From the NCBI GenBank assembly GCA_016715205.1, contig JADKBC010000004.1:124001-188000 (forward strand): DNA of 64,000 nt, read 5' to 3'. The position numbers were made by a program, and so were the translations under genes. Origin of the DNA: Holophaga sp. GTDB lineage: Bacteria; Acidobacteriota; Holophagae; Holophagales; Holophagaceae. The notes below the pieces were generated by a model that worked only from the letters and a program-made list of their open reading frames with translations, was not told where the DNA came from and did not search any database. Positions 1 through 8,047 of the stretch are shown piece by piece. The number at the start of each line of letters is the position of its first letter. Position 1 is the stretch's first letter.

Positions 1-541
1 CTGGTCCGTGGCGTACCAAGGCTGGTTTGAGCCACTCCCGCAGGCGAATGGCTTCCTGTTTAGGGTCTCCCTCGATGCCAAGCACCCGGGCCAGCACGCG
101 AAAGGCATTGCCATCCAGGGCAGGTTCCGGTTGTTGGAGGGCGATGGCAGCCACGGCCGCGGCGGTGTAGGGGCCAAGACCAGGCAGTTCCAGCAAACCG
201 CTCAGGTCCGTGGGCCAGCCGCCCTGGGAGATGATTTGTGCTGCCCCCTGCAGGAGGCGCGCCCTGCGGTAGTAGCCCAGCCCTTCCCAGAGCTTGTGGA
301 TATCGTCCTGGGTGGCCAGGGCCAGGGTCTGGGCGTTGGGGTATCGCGCCATCCAGCGGTGGAAATAGGGGATGACCGTGGCTACCTGGGTCTGCTGAAG
401 CATGAGCTCCGAGACCAGAACGGCGTAGGGATCTGGATGAAGGGAATCCAGATCCTGGGCGCGCCAGGGCAGCTCCCGTCGCACCGCATTGAACCAGGGC
501 GCCAGGGGCGCCAGCAGTTCTGCGGATCCGGGCCACGGCAT
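1..541 (-). CDS. mutY: A/G-specific adenine glycosylase MutY (3' part missing at window edge)
   Basis: MutY removes adenine mispaired with 8-oxoguanine or guanine in base excision repair. The frame runs from an ATG at 541 to the left edge without a stop, giving 180 residues of a protein usually about 350 long. Visible family landmarks are SELMLQQTQV, containing the catalytic Glu (about residue 46), the helix-hairpin-helix LPGLGPYTAAAVAAIA and the catalytic Asp in ALDGNAFRVLARV. The iron-sulphur cluster and NUDIX-like parts would lie outside the window. It lies downstream of tRNA-Leu, separated by that tRNA's terminator. Confidence 0.93.
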   Translation of the reverse strand, partial: MPWPGSAELLAPLAPWFNAVRRELPWRAQDLDSLHPDPYAVLVSELMLQQTQVATVIPYFHRWMARYPNAQTLALATQDDIHKLWEGLGYYRRARLLQGAAQIISQGGWPTDLSGLLELPGLGPYTAAAVAAIALQQPEPALDGNAFRVLARVLGIEGDPKQEAIRLREWLKPALVRHGP

Positions 542-557
542 GGTTGGGACTCCCCTT

Positions 558-588
558 ATAAAAAACGAGGAGCGCATCAGCGCTCCTC
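558..588 (-). terminator. Rho-independent terminator after tRNA-Leu
   Basis: An 8 bp stem (GAGGAGCG paired with CGCTCCTC, 6-base loop) at 567-588 is followed on the minus strand by a run of six T. It lies 6 bases past the tRNA-Leu 3' end and ahead of mutY. Confidence 0.85.
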
Positions 589-594
589 ATCATT

Positions 595-680
595 TGGTGC
601 CCGCGAGCAGACTCGAACTGCTACGGCTTGTGGCCACCACCCCCTCAAGATGGCGTGTCTACCAATTTCACCACGCGGGC
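595..680 (-). tRNA. tRNA-Leu (anticodon GAG)
   Basis: An 86-base class II tRNA. Acceptor GCCCGCG pairs perfectly with CGCGGGC and is followed by an encoded ACCA. The anticodon stem CCATC/GGTGG holds the loop TTGAGGG, so the anticodon is GAG, reading CUC. There is a long variable arm, and the T arm AGCAG-TTCGAGT-CTGCT is intact. It is 46 bases downstream of secG on the same strand and may be cotranscribed with it. Confidence 0.95.
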
Positions 681-702
681 CAGGTCGAACAGAAAGAATG
701 GC

Positions 703-720
703 ACGGCGGCAAGCCGCCGT
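703..720 (-). other. Short perfect hairpin between secG and tRNA-Leu
   Basis: ACGGCGGC and GCCGCCGT form an 8 bp stem with a 2-base loop just after the secG stop. On the minus strand it is followed only by a mixed pyrimidine stretch, so it could be a weak terminator, an mRNA end stabiliser or a processing signal between secG and the tRNA. Confidence 0.4.
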
Positions 721-726
721 CAATAC

Positions 727-1065
727 TCACTTTGCGGGAGGAACGGGAGCCGGAACTGGCACAGGTGTCTGGGCCGGAGTGGTGGGAACCACGGCCTTCA
801 CGACGCCCTTTTTATCCAGCACGGAGCGATTGTCTTTCACGATCTTGATTTCAATGATGAGCGAGGTAAGCATGAAGCCCGCTGCCAGCCAGTAGGTGAG
901 CTTGGCGAGAAAAGGTGCGGCGCCACGGGCACCGAATGCGGAGTTGGCCCCACCGCCCCCGAAAGCCGCGCCCAGGCCGCCGCCTTTGGCGCCTGGCTGG
1001 AGCAGAATGCCGCCGATCAACAGGATGGCGACAATGACGTGAATGGTGACGAGAAAAGCACTCAT
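727..1065 (-). CDS. secG: Preprotein translocase subunit SecG
   Basis: SecG is the small inner-membrane subunit of SecYEG. The 112-residue protein has the family plan: membrane segment 1 (about residues 5-22), the glycine-rich cytoplasmic loop with GGGLGAAFGGGG, membrane segment 2 (about 53-72), then a charged, Pro/Val-rich tail. The GGAG at 6 bases before the ATG supports this start. The tail (VPTTPAQTPVPVPAPVP) is low-complexity and somewhat longer than in E. coli. It sits downstream of the TPR gene and upstream of tRNA-Leu. Confidence 0.93.
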   Translation of the reverse strand: MSAFLVTIHVIVAILLIGGILLQPGAKGGGLGAAFGGGGANSAFGARGAAPFLAKLTYWLAAGFMLTSLIIEIKIVKDNRSVLDKKGVVKAVVPTTPAQTPVPVPAPVPPAK

Positions 1066-1117
1066 GCGAACTCCGAACCTTCAATGATAGCAGCCCTGGC
1101 GCGGATTCCCAGCGTTC

Positions 1118-2653
1118 TTAGTTCTGTTCCGGCGTGGGTTCCCGATCAAGCCAAAGCAGAATGGTTTCTTCCTGGATGCCGAGGGCATGCAGGTGCTCCA
1201 TGGCCATCTTCACGCTTTGGCCCTCATCACGGCAGATGAGGAGCCTACGTTTCCATGCCTTGATGGCACGCTCTTTCAACTCGGGTTCATCGGCATTCAT
1301 CCGTTTTTCTAGCACGAATCCGAGGTTGTTGGCGGCCTTGCGGTGCAGGGGCGAGATGGACAAGGCCTTTTCGTAGGCTTCGGTGGCTTCCTTGTAGCGG
1401 TTGTTCACTTCCATGGCCACGCCCTGGGCGTTCCAGACATCCGGGTCATCCGGGGCAAGCACCATGGCCTCATGAACCATGCGCAATTGCTCCGGGTGGC
1501 GGTTCATCATTCGGTAGCATTCAGAAATGCCCAGGTAAGCGCTGTATTCACTGGGATCGGCTTCAAGGGCAGTGAGGAACGTGTGCTCACTTTCCTCGTA
1601 CTGTCCAAGTTTCAGCAGCACATAGCCGATCTGAACCTGCACATCGGCCGCCTCGGGGTTGCGGGCCAGGGCTTCGCGGTAGCAGCGGATGGCGTCATCC
1701 CAGCGCTGATCTTCCCGGGCGAGGTCACCCAGATCGGACCAGGGATTGGGATTCTCGGGGTCCGTTTCCGAAGCCAGGGAGAAGTAGGAAGTGGCACCCT
1801 CGCGGTCACCCAGATCGCGGCGAATCTCGCCGAGGAGGGCGTAGGTTTCCGCCAAGGCGGACAGCCGGGGCGCGAGCAGCATGAGTTTATGGAGTTCAGC
1901 CTGGGCCATTTCAAGGTGGCCTTGCTCGGCGAACAGCTCTGCCAGGATGAAATAGCTGGCAGGTTCCTTGGCGTAGAGGCTGCGAGCGCGGTGAATGCAG
2001 CGAAGGCCATCCTCAGCCTCTCCACGCTTGAGGAGGTGCTCGCCGAGGCTATGCCAACCCCAGAAGTAGTGGGGCTCCACGTCAAGGGCTGCCACGAACT
2101 GGGCTTCGGCGGCCTTGGCATCTCCGAGTTGCTCACAGGCGATGCCCAGAAGGCGCAGGCTGCGTGGATCCTTAGGTTGCAGGCTGAGGCTTTTCAGGAA
2201 CCAGTTCTTGGCTTCTGCGGCATTGTCCCGCTGCAGGCAAAGAAGGCCCATCAATTCGAGGGTGCGGCCATCCTGTCCATTGCGTTCCAGAGCCTGCCGC
2301 AGCGCGCGCTCAGCGTCGTCGGGCCGTTGCTGAAGGATGCGGAGATAGCCCAGGTTGCGCCTGGGCACCGCATCATTGGGGTTTTCATCGCGCAGGGCTT
2401 CTAGATCGCGGTGCAGGGTTTCCAGTTCGGCAGCGGCACCGCCATCGCCTTCGGCCACGATGCGCTCGAACCAGGCTTCACCATTGGAACGCGTCTCGGT
2501 CAGTAATTGATCCAGGATGACACCCGCTTCCTGATGGTGGCATCTGACATTCAGGGCTTTCGCCAATTGAAGGCGAACTTCCGGTGTGTTTTCAGCAATC
2601 TGCTTGCGCTGATGCAGATCGGGGTCGAGCAATCGAAGCCAGGGACGTGACAT
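1118..2653 (-). CDS. Tetratricopeptide-repeat protein
   Basis: A 511-residue protein built almost entirely of TPR units (about residues 20-480), recognisable by recurring W/G/Y/A patterns such as AWFERIVAEG, NLGYLRILQQ, LGIACEQLGDAKAAEAQF, GYVLLKLGQYEESEHTFLTAL and NNLGFVLEKRM. No signal peptide or membrane segment is visible, so a cytoplasmic scaffold or chaperone role is likely, but no specific partner can be named. It lies between the dehydrogenase gene and secG on the same strand; the gap to each is short (27 and 52 bases), so an operon with them is possible. Confidence 0.85.
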   Translation of the reverse strand: MSRPWLRLLDPDLHQRKQIAENTPEVRLQLAKALNVRCHHQEAGVILDQLLTETRSNGEAWFERIVAEGDGGAAAELETLHRDLEALRDENPNDAVPRRNLGYLRILQQRPDDAERALRQALERNGQDGRTLELMGLLCLQRDNAAEAKNWFLKSLSLQPKDPRSLRLLGIACEQLGDAKAAEAQFVAALDVEPHYFWGWHSLGEHLLKRGEAEDGLRCIHRARSLYAKEPASYFILAELFAEQGHLEMAQAELHKLMLLAPRLSALAETYALLGEIRRDLGDREGATSYFSLASETDPENPNPWSDLGDLAREDQRWDDAIRCYREALARNPEAADVQVQIGYVLLKLGQYEESEHTFLTALEADPSEYSAYLGISECYRMMNRHPEQLRMVHEAMVLAPDDPDVWNAQGVAMEVNNRYKEATEAYEKALSISPLHRKAANNLGFVLEKRMNADEPELKERAIKAWKRRLLICRDEGQSVKMAMEHLHALGIQEETILLWLDREPTPEQN

Positions 2654-2680
2654 GAGACCACCTCTAAGTGCGTCTCAAGC

Positions 2681-3619
2681 TTAACAGGGTGGCTCACGCA
2701 AGGCTGCGGCAACGCCGTCGCAGAGCATTTTGGCCATGGCATTCCGGGTTTCCACGGTGGCGGAACCGAGGTGCGGCAGCAGGACGGCATTGGGCACCGC
2801 GAGCCAATCGGCATTGAATTTGGGCTCGCCTTCGTAAACATCCAGGCCCACGCCACCGAGGACCCGAGCCCGCAGCATATCGATCATCGCGGATTCATCC
2901 AGGATTCCGCCCCTGGCCGTGTTAATGATGATTGCGCCCGAGGGAAGCAGGGCCAGATGACCACGGTCTAAGAGCCCACGGGTATCCTCCGTGAGTGGAC
3001 AGTGGAGTGATAGCACTGAACTGGCAGCAAGCAGTTCATCCAAAGGAAGACGACGGGCGATCCCCGCGCCGAAATCCACGGGGTGGTGCTTTCCCTCGCG
3101 ATCCCAGAAGACCGGCTTCATGCCCAATGCCCACACGCGCCGGGCAAAGGCGCGGCCGATGGGACCGGAGCCAAGAATCCCGCAGGTTTTCCCCGCCAAG
3201 CCGATTCCTAAAACCTGGTCTGGGGCCCATCCCTTCCAGTTGCCCGAACGCACCAAAGCTTCACCCTCGGCGATTCTTCGAGTGACTGCGAGCAGCAGTG
3301 CCAGCGCAAGGTCGGCCGTGGCATCGGTGAGCACACCCGCAGTATTGACGACACGAATTCCGCGGGTTTTGCATAGTTCCAACGGTAGGTGATTGGTGCC
3401 CACGGAATACGTTCCAATGACCTTCAACCGGGGTGCCCGGTTGATATCGTCGGCTGTGATCGGTTCTGAAAGTAAGACGATCAGAGCTTCCGCATGCTGC
3501 AGGCCCAGGGTCCAGGCCACGGATCGATACGGCGCGATGCTTATTTCTGGGAATGCCTCTCCCAGTGACGCCAGATGTTTCCCGACCAAGGGTGAGGTGG
3601 AGAGGATCCTCAGGTTCAT
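2681..3619 (-). CDS. D-2-hydroxyacid dehydrogenase (glyoxylate/hydroxypyruvate reductase-like)
   Basis: An NAD(P)-dependent dehydrogenase of 312 residues, family of glyoxylate reductase and phosphoglycerate dehydrogenase. The Rossmann motif GILGSGPIG is near residue 148; the catalytic Arg lies in NTARGG, the Glu in DVYEGEP and the His in LLPHLGSATVETR, a tail typical of glyoxylate/hydroxypyruvate reductases. No ACT domain is present, which argues against a standard SerA. The start at 3619 is chosen because it overlaps the ruvA stop by four bases (ATGA), and a longer frame would run into ruvA. The exact substrate cannot be read from sequence. Confidence 0.88.
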   Translation of the reverse strand: MNLRILSTSPLVGKHLASLGEAFPEISIAPYRSVAWTLGLQHAEALIVLLSEPITADDINRAPRLKVIGTYSVGTNHLPLELCKTRGIRVVNTAGVLTDATADLALALLLAVTRRIAEGEALVRSGNWKGWAPDQVLGIGLAGKTCGILGSGPIGRAFARRVWALGMKPVFWDREGKHHPVDFGAGIARRLPLDELLAASSVLSLHCPLTEDTRGLLDRGHLALLPSGAIIINTARGGILDESAMIDMLRARVLGGVGLDVYEGEPKFNADWLAVPNAVLLPHLGSATVETRNAMAKMLCDGVAAALREPPC

Positions 3620-4206
3620 CGCTGCAGGGCTTTCAAGGCAAGGCGGATGGCTTCCGCGAGGGGGGCTTTCTGGGCTTTCAACTCCGCGACGATAGGGATG
3701 ACGGCATCCTCCCGGAATCCAAGATTGGTGAGGGCAGAGCGCAGATCTGATTCCCAAGGATCCGCAGGCGCAGCCATCGCCCCGAGGCCTTCCAATCCGC
3801 CCGATCCACCCAGTTTTTCGGATAATTCAAAGCAGATTTTTTCGGCAGTTTTTTTCCCGATTCCAGGAATGCGAACCAGGGCTTTCACATCTCGGGAACG
3901 AATGGCGCGGAGCAATTCTTCCAGTGGGAGGGCGCCCAGTGCCGCCAGGGCCAACTTTGGGCCGATGCCATCCACCTTCACCAGCAGCCGGTAAAGCTCA
4001 CGCTCATGAAGGGTGGCAAACCCAAGCAGGCTGAGGTCGTTTTCCCGCAGCAGGGTTTCCACATGCAGGATCACCTCTTCGCCAACTTCAGCGAGCAAGC
4101 CGTAGGTGCTGAGCGAAATGCCGCAGACATAGCCGACTCCCCCGCATTCCACCAAAGCCTGCGCGGGCGTTTTCTGAATTAGGAGTCCTCTGAGGCGACC
4201 GATCAT
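3616..4206 (-). CDS. ruvA: Holliday junction branch-migration protein RuvA
   Basis: RuvA binds four-way junctions and loads the RuvB motor in recombination repair. The 196-residue product starts MIGRLRGLLIQKTP and shows the OB fold (about 1-62), two helix-hairpin-helix motifs (LLVKVDGIGPKLALAAL and LVRIPGIGKKTAEKICFEL) and the C-terminal domain III that contacts RuvB (about 145-196). An in-frame ATG 14 codons upstream is rejected because MIGRLRG is the family start. ruvB and ruvC are not adjacent. The stop overlaps the start of the dehydrogenase gene. Confidence 0.96.
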   Translation of the reverse strand: MIGRLRGLLIQKTPAQALVECGGVGYVCGISLSTYGLLAEVGEEVILHVETLLRENDLSLLGFATLHERELYRLLVKVDGIGPKLALAALGALPLEELLRAIRSRDVKALVRIPGIGKKTAEKICFELSEKLGGSGGLEGLGAMAAPADPWESDLRSALTNLGFREDAVIPIVAELKAQKAPLAEAIRLALKALQR

Positions 4207-4225
4207 GGGTTCAGAATAACGGAGG

Positions 4226-4258
4226 AAACCAGGAGCGGCCAAAGCCACTCCTGGTTTA
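4226..4258 (-). terminator. Terminator after tRNA-Ala
   Basis: An inverted repeat AAACCAGGAG/CTCCTGGTTT with extra pairing around a short loop, starting 2 bases after the tRNA-Ala 3' end and lying before ruvA. A-rich and T-rich flanks make it potentially bidirectional, although the T-run is short. Confidence 0.7.
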
Positions 4259-4259
4259 T

Positions 4260-4335
4260 TGGTGGAGCTGATCAGGATCGAACTGACGACCTCTGCAGTG
4301 CGATTGCAGCGCTCTCCCAGCTGAGCTACAGCCCC
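4260..4335 (-). tRNA. tRNA-Ala (anticodon CGC)
   Basis: A 76-base tRNA with encoded CCA. The anticodon loop ATCGCAC between CTGCA and TGCAG gives anticodon CGC, reading GCG. The acceptor stem GGGGCTG/CAGCTCC contains the G3:U70 wobble pair that identifies tRNA-Ala. Confidence 0.95.
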
Positions 4336-4347
4336 AAGGGAATCTCC

Positions 4348-4375
4348 AGTCTAGCCGCGACCAGCTTGGCGTCAA
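4348..4375 (-). promoter_or_regulatory. Sigma70-type promoter of tRNA-Ala
   Basis: On the minus strand TTGACG (4375-4370) is followed, after a 16-base spacer, by TAGACT (4353-4348). The predicted start falls a few bases before the tRNA 5' end at 4335. Confidence 0.65.
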
Positions 4376-4439
4376 CGGTGAGGGTCCATTCGGACGGCCC
4401 CCCCTTGTCTTTTCCGGCGAGGGAACCGATCTTTGGTAT

Positions 4440-4967
4440 ATGAGAATTCGATCGATTTTTTCTCTTCTATTTGCAGCTACCATCGGTCCCGCCCAGGGGG
4501 TACCTCGGATTGATCTTCCCGTGCCCGCCCTTGGCACCTTTGAAATGGGTTGGTCAGTATTCCTTCCGCAGGGGGAATTCGGATCCTCCGATTGGCGGCA
4601 CTGGGTCGTTGAAAAACAACCCATCAATGGACGCAAGCGAGGTCGCGGAGTGCCGGGAGCCACTGTTGAGGTGGTGGATAGCTTCCTAGAAATCCATCGG
4701 GAACGGGTCATGGAAATCAATGCGGCGGCTGCACCGCTGGCGGCCCGGGCCTTTCGGGTGGGCGAGGGCAGTTCCATCACCCGACAGATGCTTTCAGAGT
4801 TCATGGGCATGTATGGGGCGAACTTCCGTCCTCCAAACCTTCCCTCGGTTTGGTACAACGGCCTCGTTCCCTATTGGGTGCAGCAGGGCTGGAGTTCACC
4901 TTCTGGCCCAACGGTGACGGTGGGTGTGGAAGCTCGCCCCAGCGGTGCCCAGCCGGGGCGGCGCTGA
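4440..4967 (+). CDS. Putative secreted protein of unknown function
   Basis: 175 residues beginning with an apparent signal peptide (MRIRSIFSLLFAATIGPAQG, cleavage near residue 20). The mature part has no motif I recognise; it is rich in Trp/Gly/Pro and has a basic patch (NGRKRGRG). The gene stands alone on the plus strand between a tRNA-Ala and korB, both on the minus strand, and its stop is 2 bases from the korB stop. No strong ribosome-binding site is visible ahead of the ATG. Codon use looks like that of neighbouring genes, so I think it is real but cannot assign a role. Confidence 0.55.
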   Translation: MRIRSIFSLLFAATIGPAQGVPRIDLPVPALGTFEMGWSVFLPQGEFGSSDWRHWVVEKQPINGRKRGRGVPGATVEVVDSFLEIHRERVMEINAAAAPLAARAFRVGEGSSITRQMLSEFMGMYGANFRPPNLPSVWYNGLVPYWVQQGWSSPSGPTVTVGVEARPSGAQPGRR

Positions 4968-4969
4968 AC

Positions 4970-6040
4970 CTACATCAGCTCTTCCATGCAAGCTCGGAGG
5001 ACCTCAGGGCCTGGTTTCACGGCCTCCTGAGAAACCTGCGCCAAGGGTTGGTCGATCATGTGCACATAGTCATGCAAAGTGGGGCGATCGGGGTGGAGAT
5101 ACAGAATGCCCGTGAGGAATTCCCCGGCAGCTTGAGCTTCGTGAATATCACGCATGGCGCCGAAACGATCCATGGGGTTGTAGTCCTCGCGCAGGGCCCG
5201 GATGGTAAGTCGGCTGCCATCGGGGAAGGCCACCTCGCGGGCTTCCCCGGCGGGAATTTCGACTTGGTCCAGCTCGTAGTAGGGCACAAAGCCCAGTTCC
5301 TGGAGCGGCATCTCCTTGTCCTTGGTCACCTTGTAGGAGCGGGTGCTGCCTTCATGGTTGTTGAAGGTGACGCAGGGGCTGATGACATCAATGAGCGCAG
5401 TACCTTTATGGGCGAAGGCGGCCTTGAGAATGGTGTTCAGTTGTTTGGGGTTACCACTGAAGCTGCGCGCGACAAACCCGCAGCCCATTTCCATGGCCAA
5501 GGTGCAGGGATCGATGGGAGGGAGTTCGTTGACATCACCCTTTTTCAGCACGGAGCCGATATCGGCGGTGGCTGAAAACTGTCCCTTGGTGAGACCGTAG
5601 ACACCATTATCTTCCAGGATGTAAACCACCGGCACATTACGCCGGATCATGTGCACCAGTTGCCCCATGCCAATGGACATGGAATCCCCATCGCCGCTGG
5701 CAATGACATTGGTGAGCTCCCGGTTGGCCAGGGTTACGCCCGTGCAAACCGCGGCGGCGCGGCCGTGCACGGAATTGAAGCCCCAGGCCTGGTTCAGGAA
5801 GTAGGTGGGCGTTTTGCTGGAGCAGCCAATGCCGGAAAGTTTGGCCACCATGTGGGGCTTGATATTCATTTCCCAGGCGGACTGGATGATCTGGGCCGTG
5901 ATGGCGTCATGGCCGCAGCCCGCACAGAGCGTGGATTTGGCACCCACGTAGTCCTGCTTGGTAAGGCCGAGCTTGTTGGTGGGAACGGCAGGGGTGGTGG
6001 ATGGTGTCGATGCAGTCGATGCGGTCATGGGAGCACTCAC
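4970..6040 (-). CDS. korB: 2-oxoacid:ferredoxin oxidoreductase, beta subunit (KorB-like)
   Basis: The thiamine-diphosphate-binding subunit of a ferredoxin-dependent 2-oxoacid oxidoreductase, most likely 2-oxoglutarate:ferredoxin oxidoreductase of the TCA cycle. The 356-residue protein has CAGCGHD near residue 38, GIGCSSK, and the diphosphate motif GDGDSMSIGMGQLVH followed by EDNGVYGLTKGQFS. Its ATG overlaps the korA stop by four bases, so the two are translated as a pair. The first 25 residues are a low-complexity Ser/Thr/Ala leader. Substrate preference between 2-oxoglutarate and other oxoacids cannot be proven from sequence alone. Confidence 0.9.
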   Translation of the reverse strand: MSAPMTASTASTPSTTPAVPTNKLGLTKQDYVGAKSTLCAGCGHDAITAQIIQSAWEMNIKPHMVAKLSGIGCSSKTPTYFLNQAWGFNSVHGRAAAVCTGVTLANRELTNVIASGDGDSMSIGMGQLVHMIRRNVPVVYILEDNGVYGLTKGQFSATADIGSVLKKGDVNELPPIDPCTLAMEMGCGFVARSFSGNPKQLNTILKAAFAHKGTALIDVISPCVTFNNHEGSTRSYKVTKDKEMPLQELGFVPYYELDQVEIPAGEAREVAFPDGSRLTIRALREDYNPMDRFGAMRDIHEAQAAGEFLTGILYLHPDRPTLHDYVHMIDQPLAQVSQEAVKPGPEVLRACMEELM

Positions 6041-7860
6041 TTCTCGAAATCGTTGATCTGGTCGACAAGGGTCTGGGCGTTGATGGCCGTGCTGTCGTAG
6101 TGGAGAACCTTGCGGATCTTGCCTGAACGCTCGGGGAAGAATTCCCGGAGCAGATTTGCCATCTGGCCATCCCGGTTTTGGTCCACCACGTACACCACAT
6201 CCATCTGATCCAAAAAGGCTTCTACTGCTTCGGTGAAGGGCAGGGCCCGCACCCGCAGATAGTCCACTTGCTTGCCATGGACTTCTGAAAGCAGATCGAT
6301 GGCTTCAGTCACGGCAGAATCGCTGGAGCCATAGGCCAGGAGGCCGCGTTTCGAGCCCGAGCTGAGCAGAATAGGTGCGGGTACCGAGGTTCGGGCGGTA
6401 TCGAATTTTCGGCGCAGGCGATCGATGTTGGATTTCCAGTCCTCTGGTTTTTCAGAGTAGAGCGCGTGAACGCTGTGACCGGTGCCTCGCGTGAAATAGG
6501 CCCCCTTGCCGCCAGGCGTTCCGGCCACCGTGCGGTAGCAGATTCCGTCGCCATCCACATCCTTGTAGCGGCCCCAATCCTGGATCTCCTTCAACTGCTG
6601 CTCATCGAGCACCTTGCCGCGATCGAATTTAGCCTCGGGATATGTGAAGGGCTTGGTGGCCCAGTTCTGCATCCCTAGATCAAGATCGGTAACCACGAAA
6701 ACGGGCGTTTGGTATCGCTCGGCGAGGTCAAAGGCTTCGTAGGTGAACTGGAAGCATTCCTCCATGTTTCCCGGGTAAAGGCAGATGTGGTAGGTGTCGC
6801 CATGGCTGCACTTGGCGCACATCTCGATGTCGCCCTGACTGGTGCGGGTAGGCAGGCCAGTGGAAGGGCCCATGCGGGTCACATCCACAAAAACCGATGG
6901 GCATTCTGCAAAGTAGGCCAAGCCGATGAATTCGGACATGAGTGAAATGCCGGGGCCCGAGGTTGCAGTCATGGATCGGGCGCCAGCCCAACCGGCGCCG
7001 ATGATGACGCCCGCGCTGGCGAGTTCGTCTTCCATCTGCACGATGGCCACGTTGGTTTTGCCCGAAACTGGATCAATGCGGTATTCCTTGGCGTATTCCG
7101 CAAGGGTTTCCACGAGGCTGGAACTGGGCGTGATGGGATACCAGGCGACGACAGTGACTCCGGCAAACATGGCGCCAAGGGCGCAGGCGGAATTGCCATC
7201 AACGATGAGCTGACCTTCCGTCTTGTTATCGCGAATGATCTGCAGTCGATCTTGGTCCTGGATGTTTTGGTCAGCCCAATCAAAGCCCGCCTGAGCGGCA
7301 CCGCTGTTGAGCTCAATGGCCTTCTGTTTGCCCTTGAGCTGGCGGCTGATGGCTTTGCGGACCTCTTCCATGTCGATGCCCAGCATGCGGGCGGTGACAC
7401 CCACGTAGATCATGTTCTTCACGAGCTTTTGCAGTTTTGGTTCTGGGCAGGATGCGGCCACCAGCTGCTGGAAAGGCACGGGAAAAAAATTCAGATCAGT
7501 GCGGAGCGCATTGAGCTTGAGGGGTTCGTCGTAAAGGCAGAGGGCCTGGGGCTTGAGCTTGGCCACGTCCTCGCGGGCGGTTTCTGCGTTCATGCAGATC
7601 ATCAAATCCACATCATGCTTGCGCGCCGCATAGCCCCTGTGGTTGGCGCGAATCTGGAACCAGGTGGGCAACCCTGCAATGTTGGAGGGGAAAAGGTTCT
7701 TGCCGCTTACGGGCACGCCCATTTGAAAAATGGCTCTCATCAAGACGTTATTGGCAGTCTGACTACCGGAGCCATTCACCGTGGCCACTTCAACCGAAAA
7801 ATCGTTGATCAACGTTTTCGTGTTTTCAGGAGCGGACGGGACCTGGGGAGCGAAAGACAT
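6037..7860 (-). CDS. korA: 2-oxoacid:ferredoxin oxidoreductase, fused gamma-alpha subunit (KorA-like)
   Basis: 607 residues combining the gamma domain (about 1-190, with GSGSQTANNVLMRAIF) and the alpha domain (from about 200, with GNSACALGAMFAG and AWYPITPSSSLVE). This fusion is standard for the two-subunit KorAB enzymes that oxidise 2-oxoglutarate to succinyl-CoA and reduce ferredoxin. The start at 7860 is preferred over an in-frame ATG six codons upstream because GAGGAG lies at the right distance before it. A TATACT hexamer on the minus strand at 7939-7934 may be its -10 element; no convincing -35 is seen. lexA is divergent. Confidence 0.9.
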   Translation of the reverse strand: MSFAPQVPSAPENTKTLINDFSVEVATVNGSGSQTANNVLMRAIFQMGVPVSGKNLFPSNIAGLPTWFQIRANHRGYAARKHDVDLMICMNAETAREDVAKLKPQALCLYDEPLKLNALRTDLNFFPVPFQQLVAASCPEPKLQKLVKNMIYVGVTARMLGIDMEEVRKAISRQLKGKQKAIELNSGAAQAGFDWADQNIQDQDRLQIIRDNKTEGQLIVDGNSACALGAMFAGVTVVAWYPITPSSSLVETLAEYAKEYRIDPVSGKTNVAIVQMEDELASAGVIIGAGWAGARSMTATSGPGISLMSEFIGLAYFAECPSVFVDVTRMGPSTGLPTRTSQGDIEMCAKCSHGDTYHICLYPGNMEECFQFTYEAFDLAERYQTPVFVVTDLDLGMQNWATKPFTYPEAKFDRGKVLDEQQLKEIQDWGRYKDVDGDGICYRTVAGTPGGKGAYFTRGTGHSVHALYSEKPEDWKSNIDRLRRKFDTARTSVPAPILLSSGSKRGLLAYGSSDSAVTEAIDLLSEVHGKQVDYLRVRALPFTEAVEAFLDQMDVVYVVDQNRDGQMANLLREFFPERSGKIRKVLHYDSTAINAQTLVDQINDFEK

Positions 7861-7985
7861 GATTCTCCTCTCGTACAAAAGCGAATGGCGGGCTGGAATC
7901 GCCGCTAGGCAGGGCCCAGCATCTAAGGAATAAAGTATACTAAATCGGTAAGGAATTATTGCCTATCAAGAAATTTTGACGATGG

Positions 7986-8002
7986 TTCGCAAAAAAAGCG
8001 AA
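7986..8002. promoter_or_regulatory. Inverted repeat TTCGC-N7-GCGAA upstream of lexA (possible LexA operator)
   Basis: Two perfect 5-base arms flank a run of seven A. The element lies 10 bases before the lexA -35 hexamer and in the korA-lexA divergent region. Autoregulation is the rule for lexA, so this is a candidate operator, but the SOS box of this lineage is not known to me and no second copy was identified here. Confidence 0.35.
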
Positions 8003-8011
8003 AAAAAAGGG

Positions 8012-8040
8012 TTGACCCAATCACCGCCGTCACCTACTTT
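8012..8040 (+). promoter_or_regulatory. lexA promoter
   Basis: TTGACC and TACTTT with a 17-base spacer. The -10 ends 7 bases before the lexA ATG at 8048, so initiation would occur at or next to the start codon, implying a leaderless or nearly leaderless mRNA if this promoter is used. Confidence 0.55.
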
Positions 8041-8047
8041 TGGATGC

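Noticed and set aside
60..593. A 177-codon minus-strand frame at the left edge
   Set aside because: It is out of frame with the clear MutY reading frame and lacks motifs.
7976..8047. A 24-codon N-terminal extension of LexA
   Set aside because: It would be translated from within the promoter-like element and is unlike LexA; the family start is at 8048.
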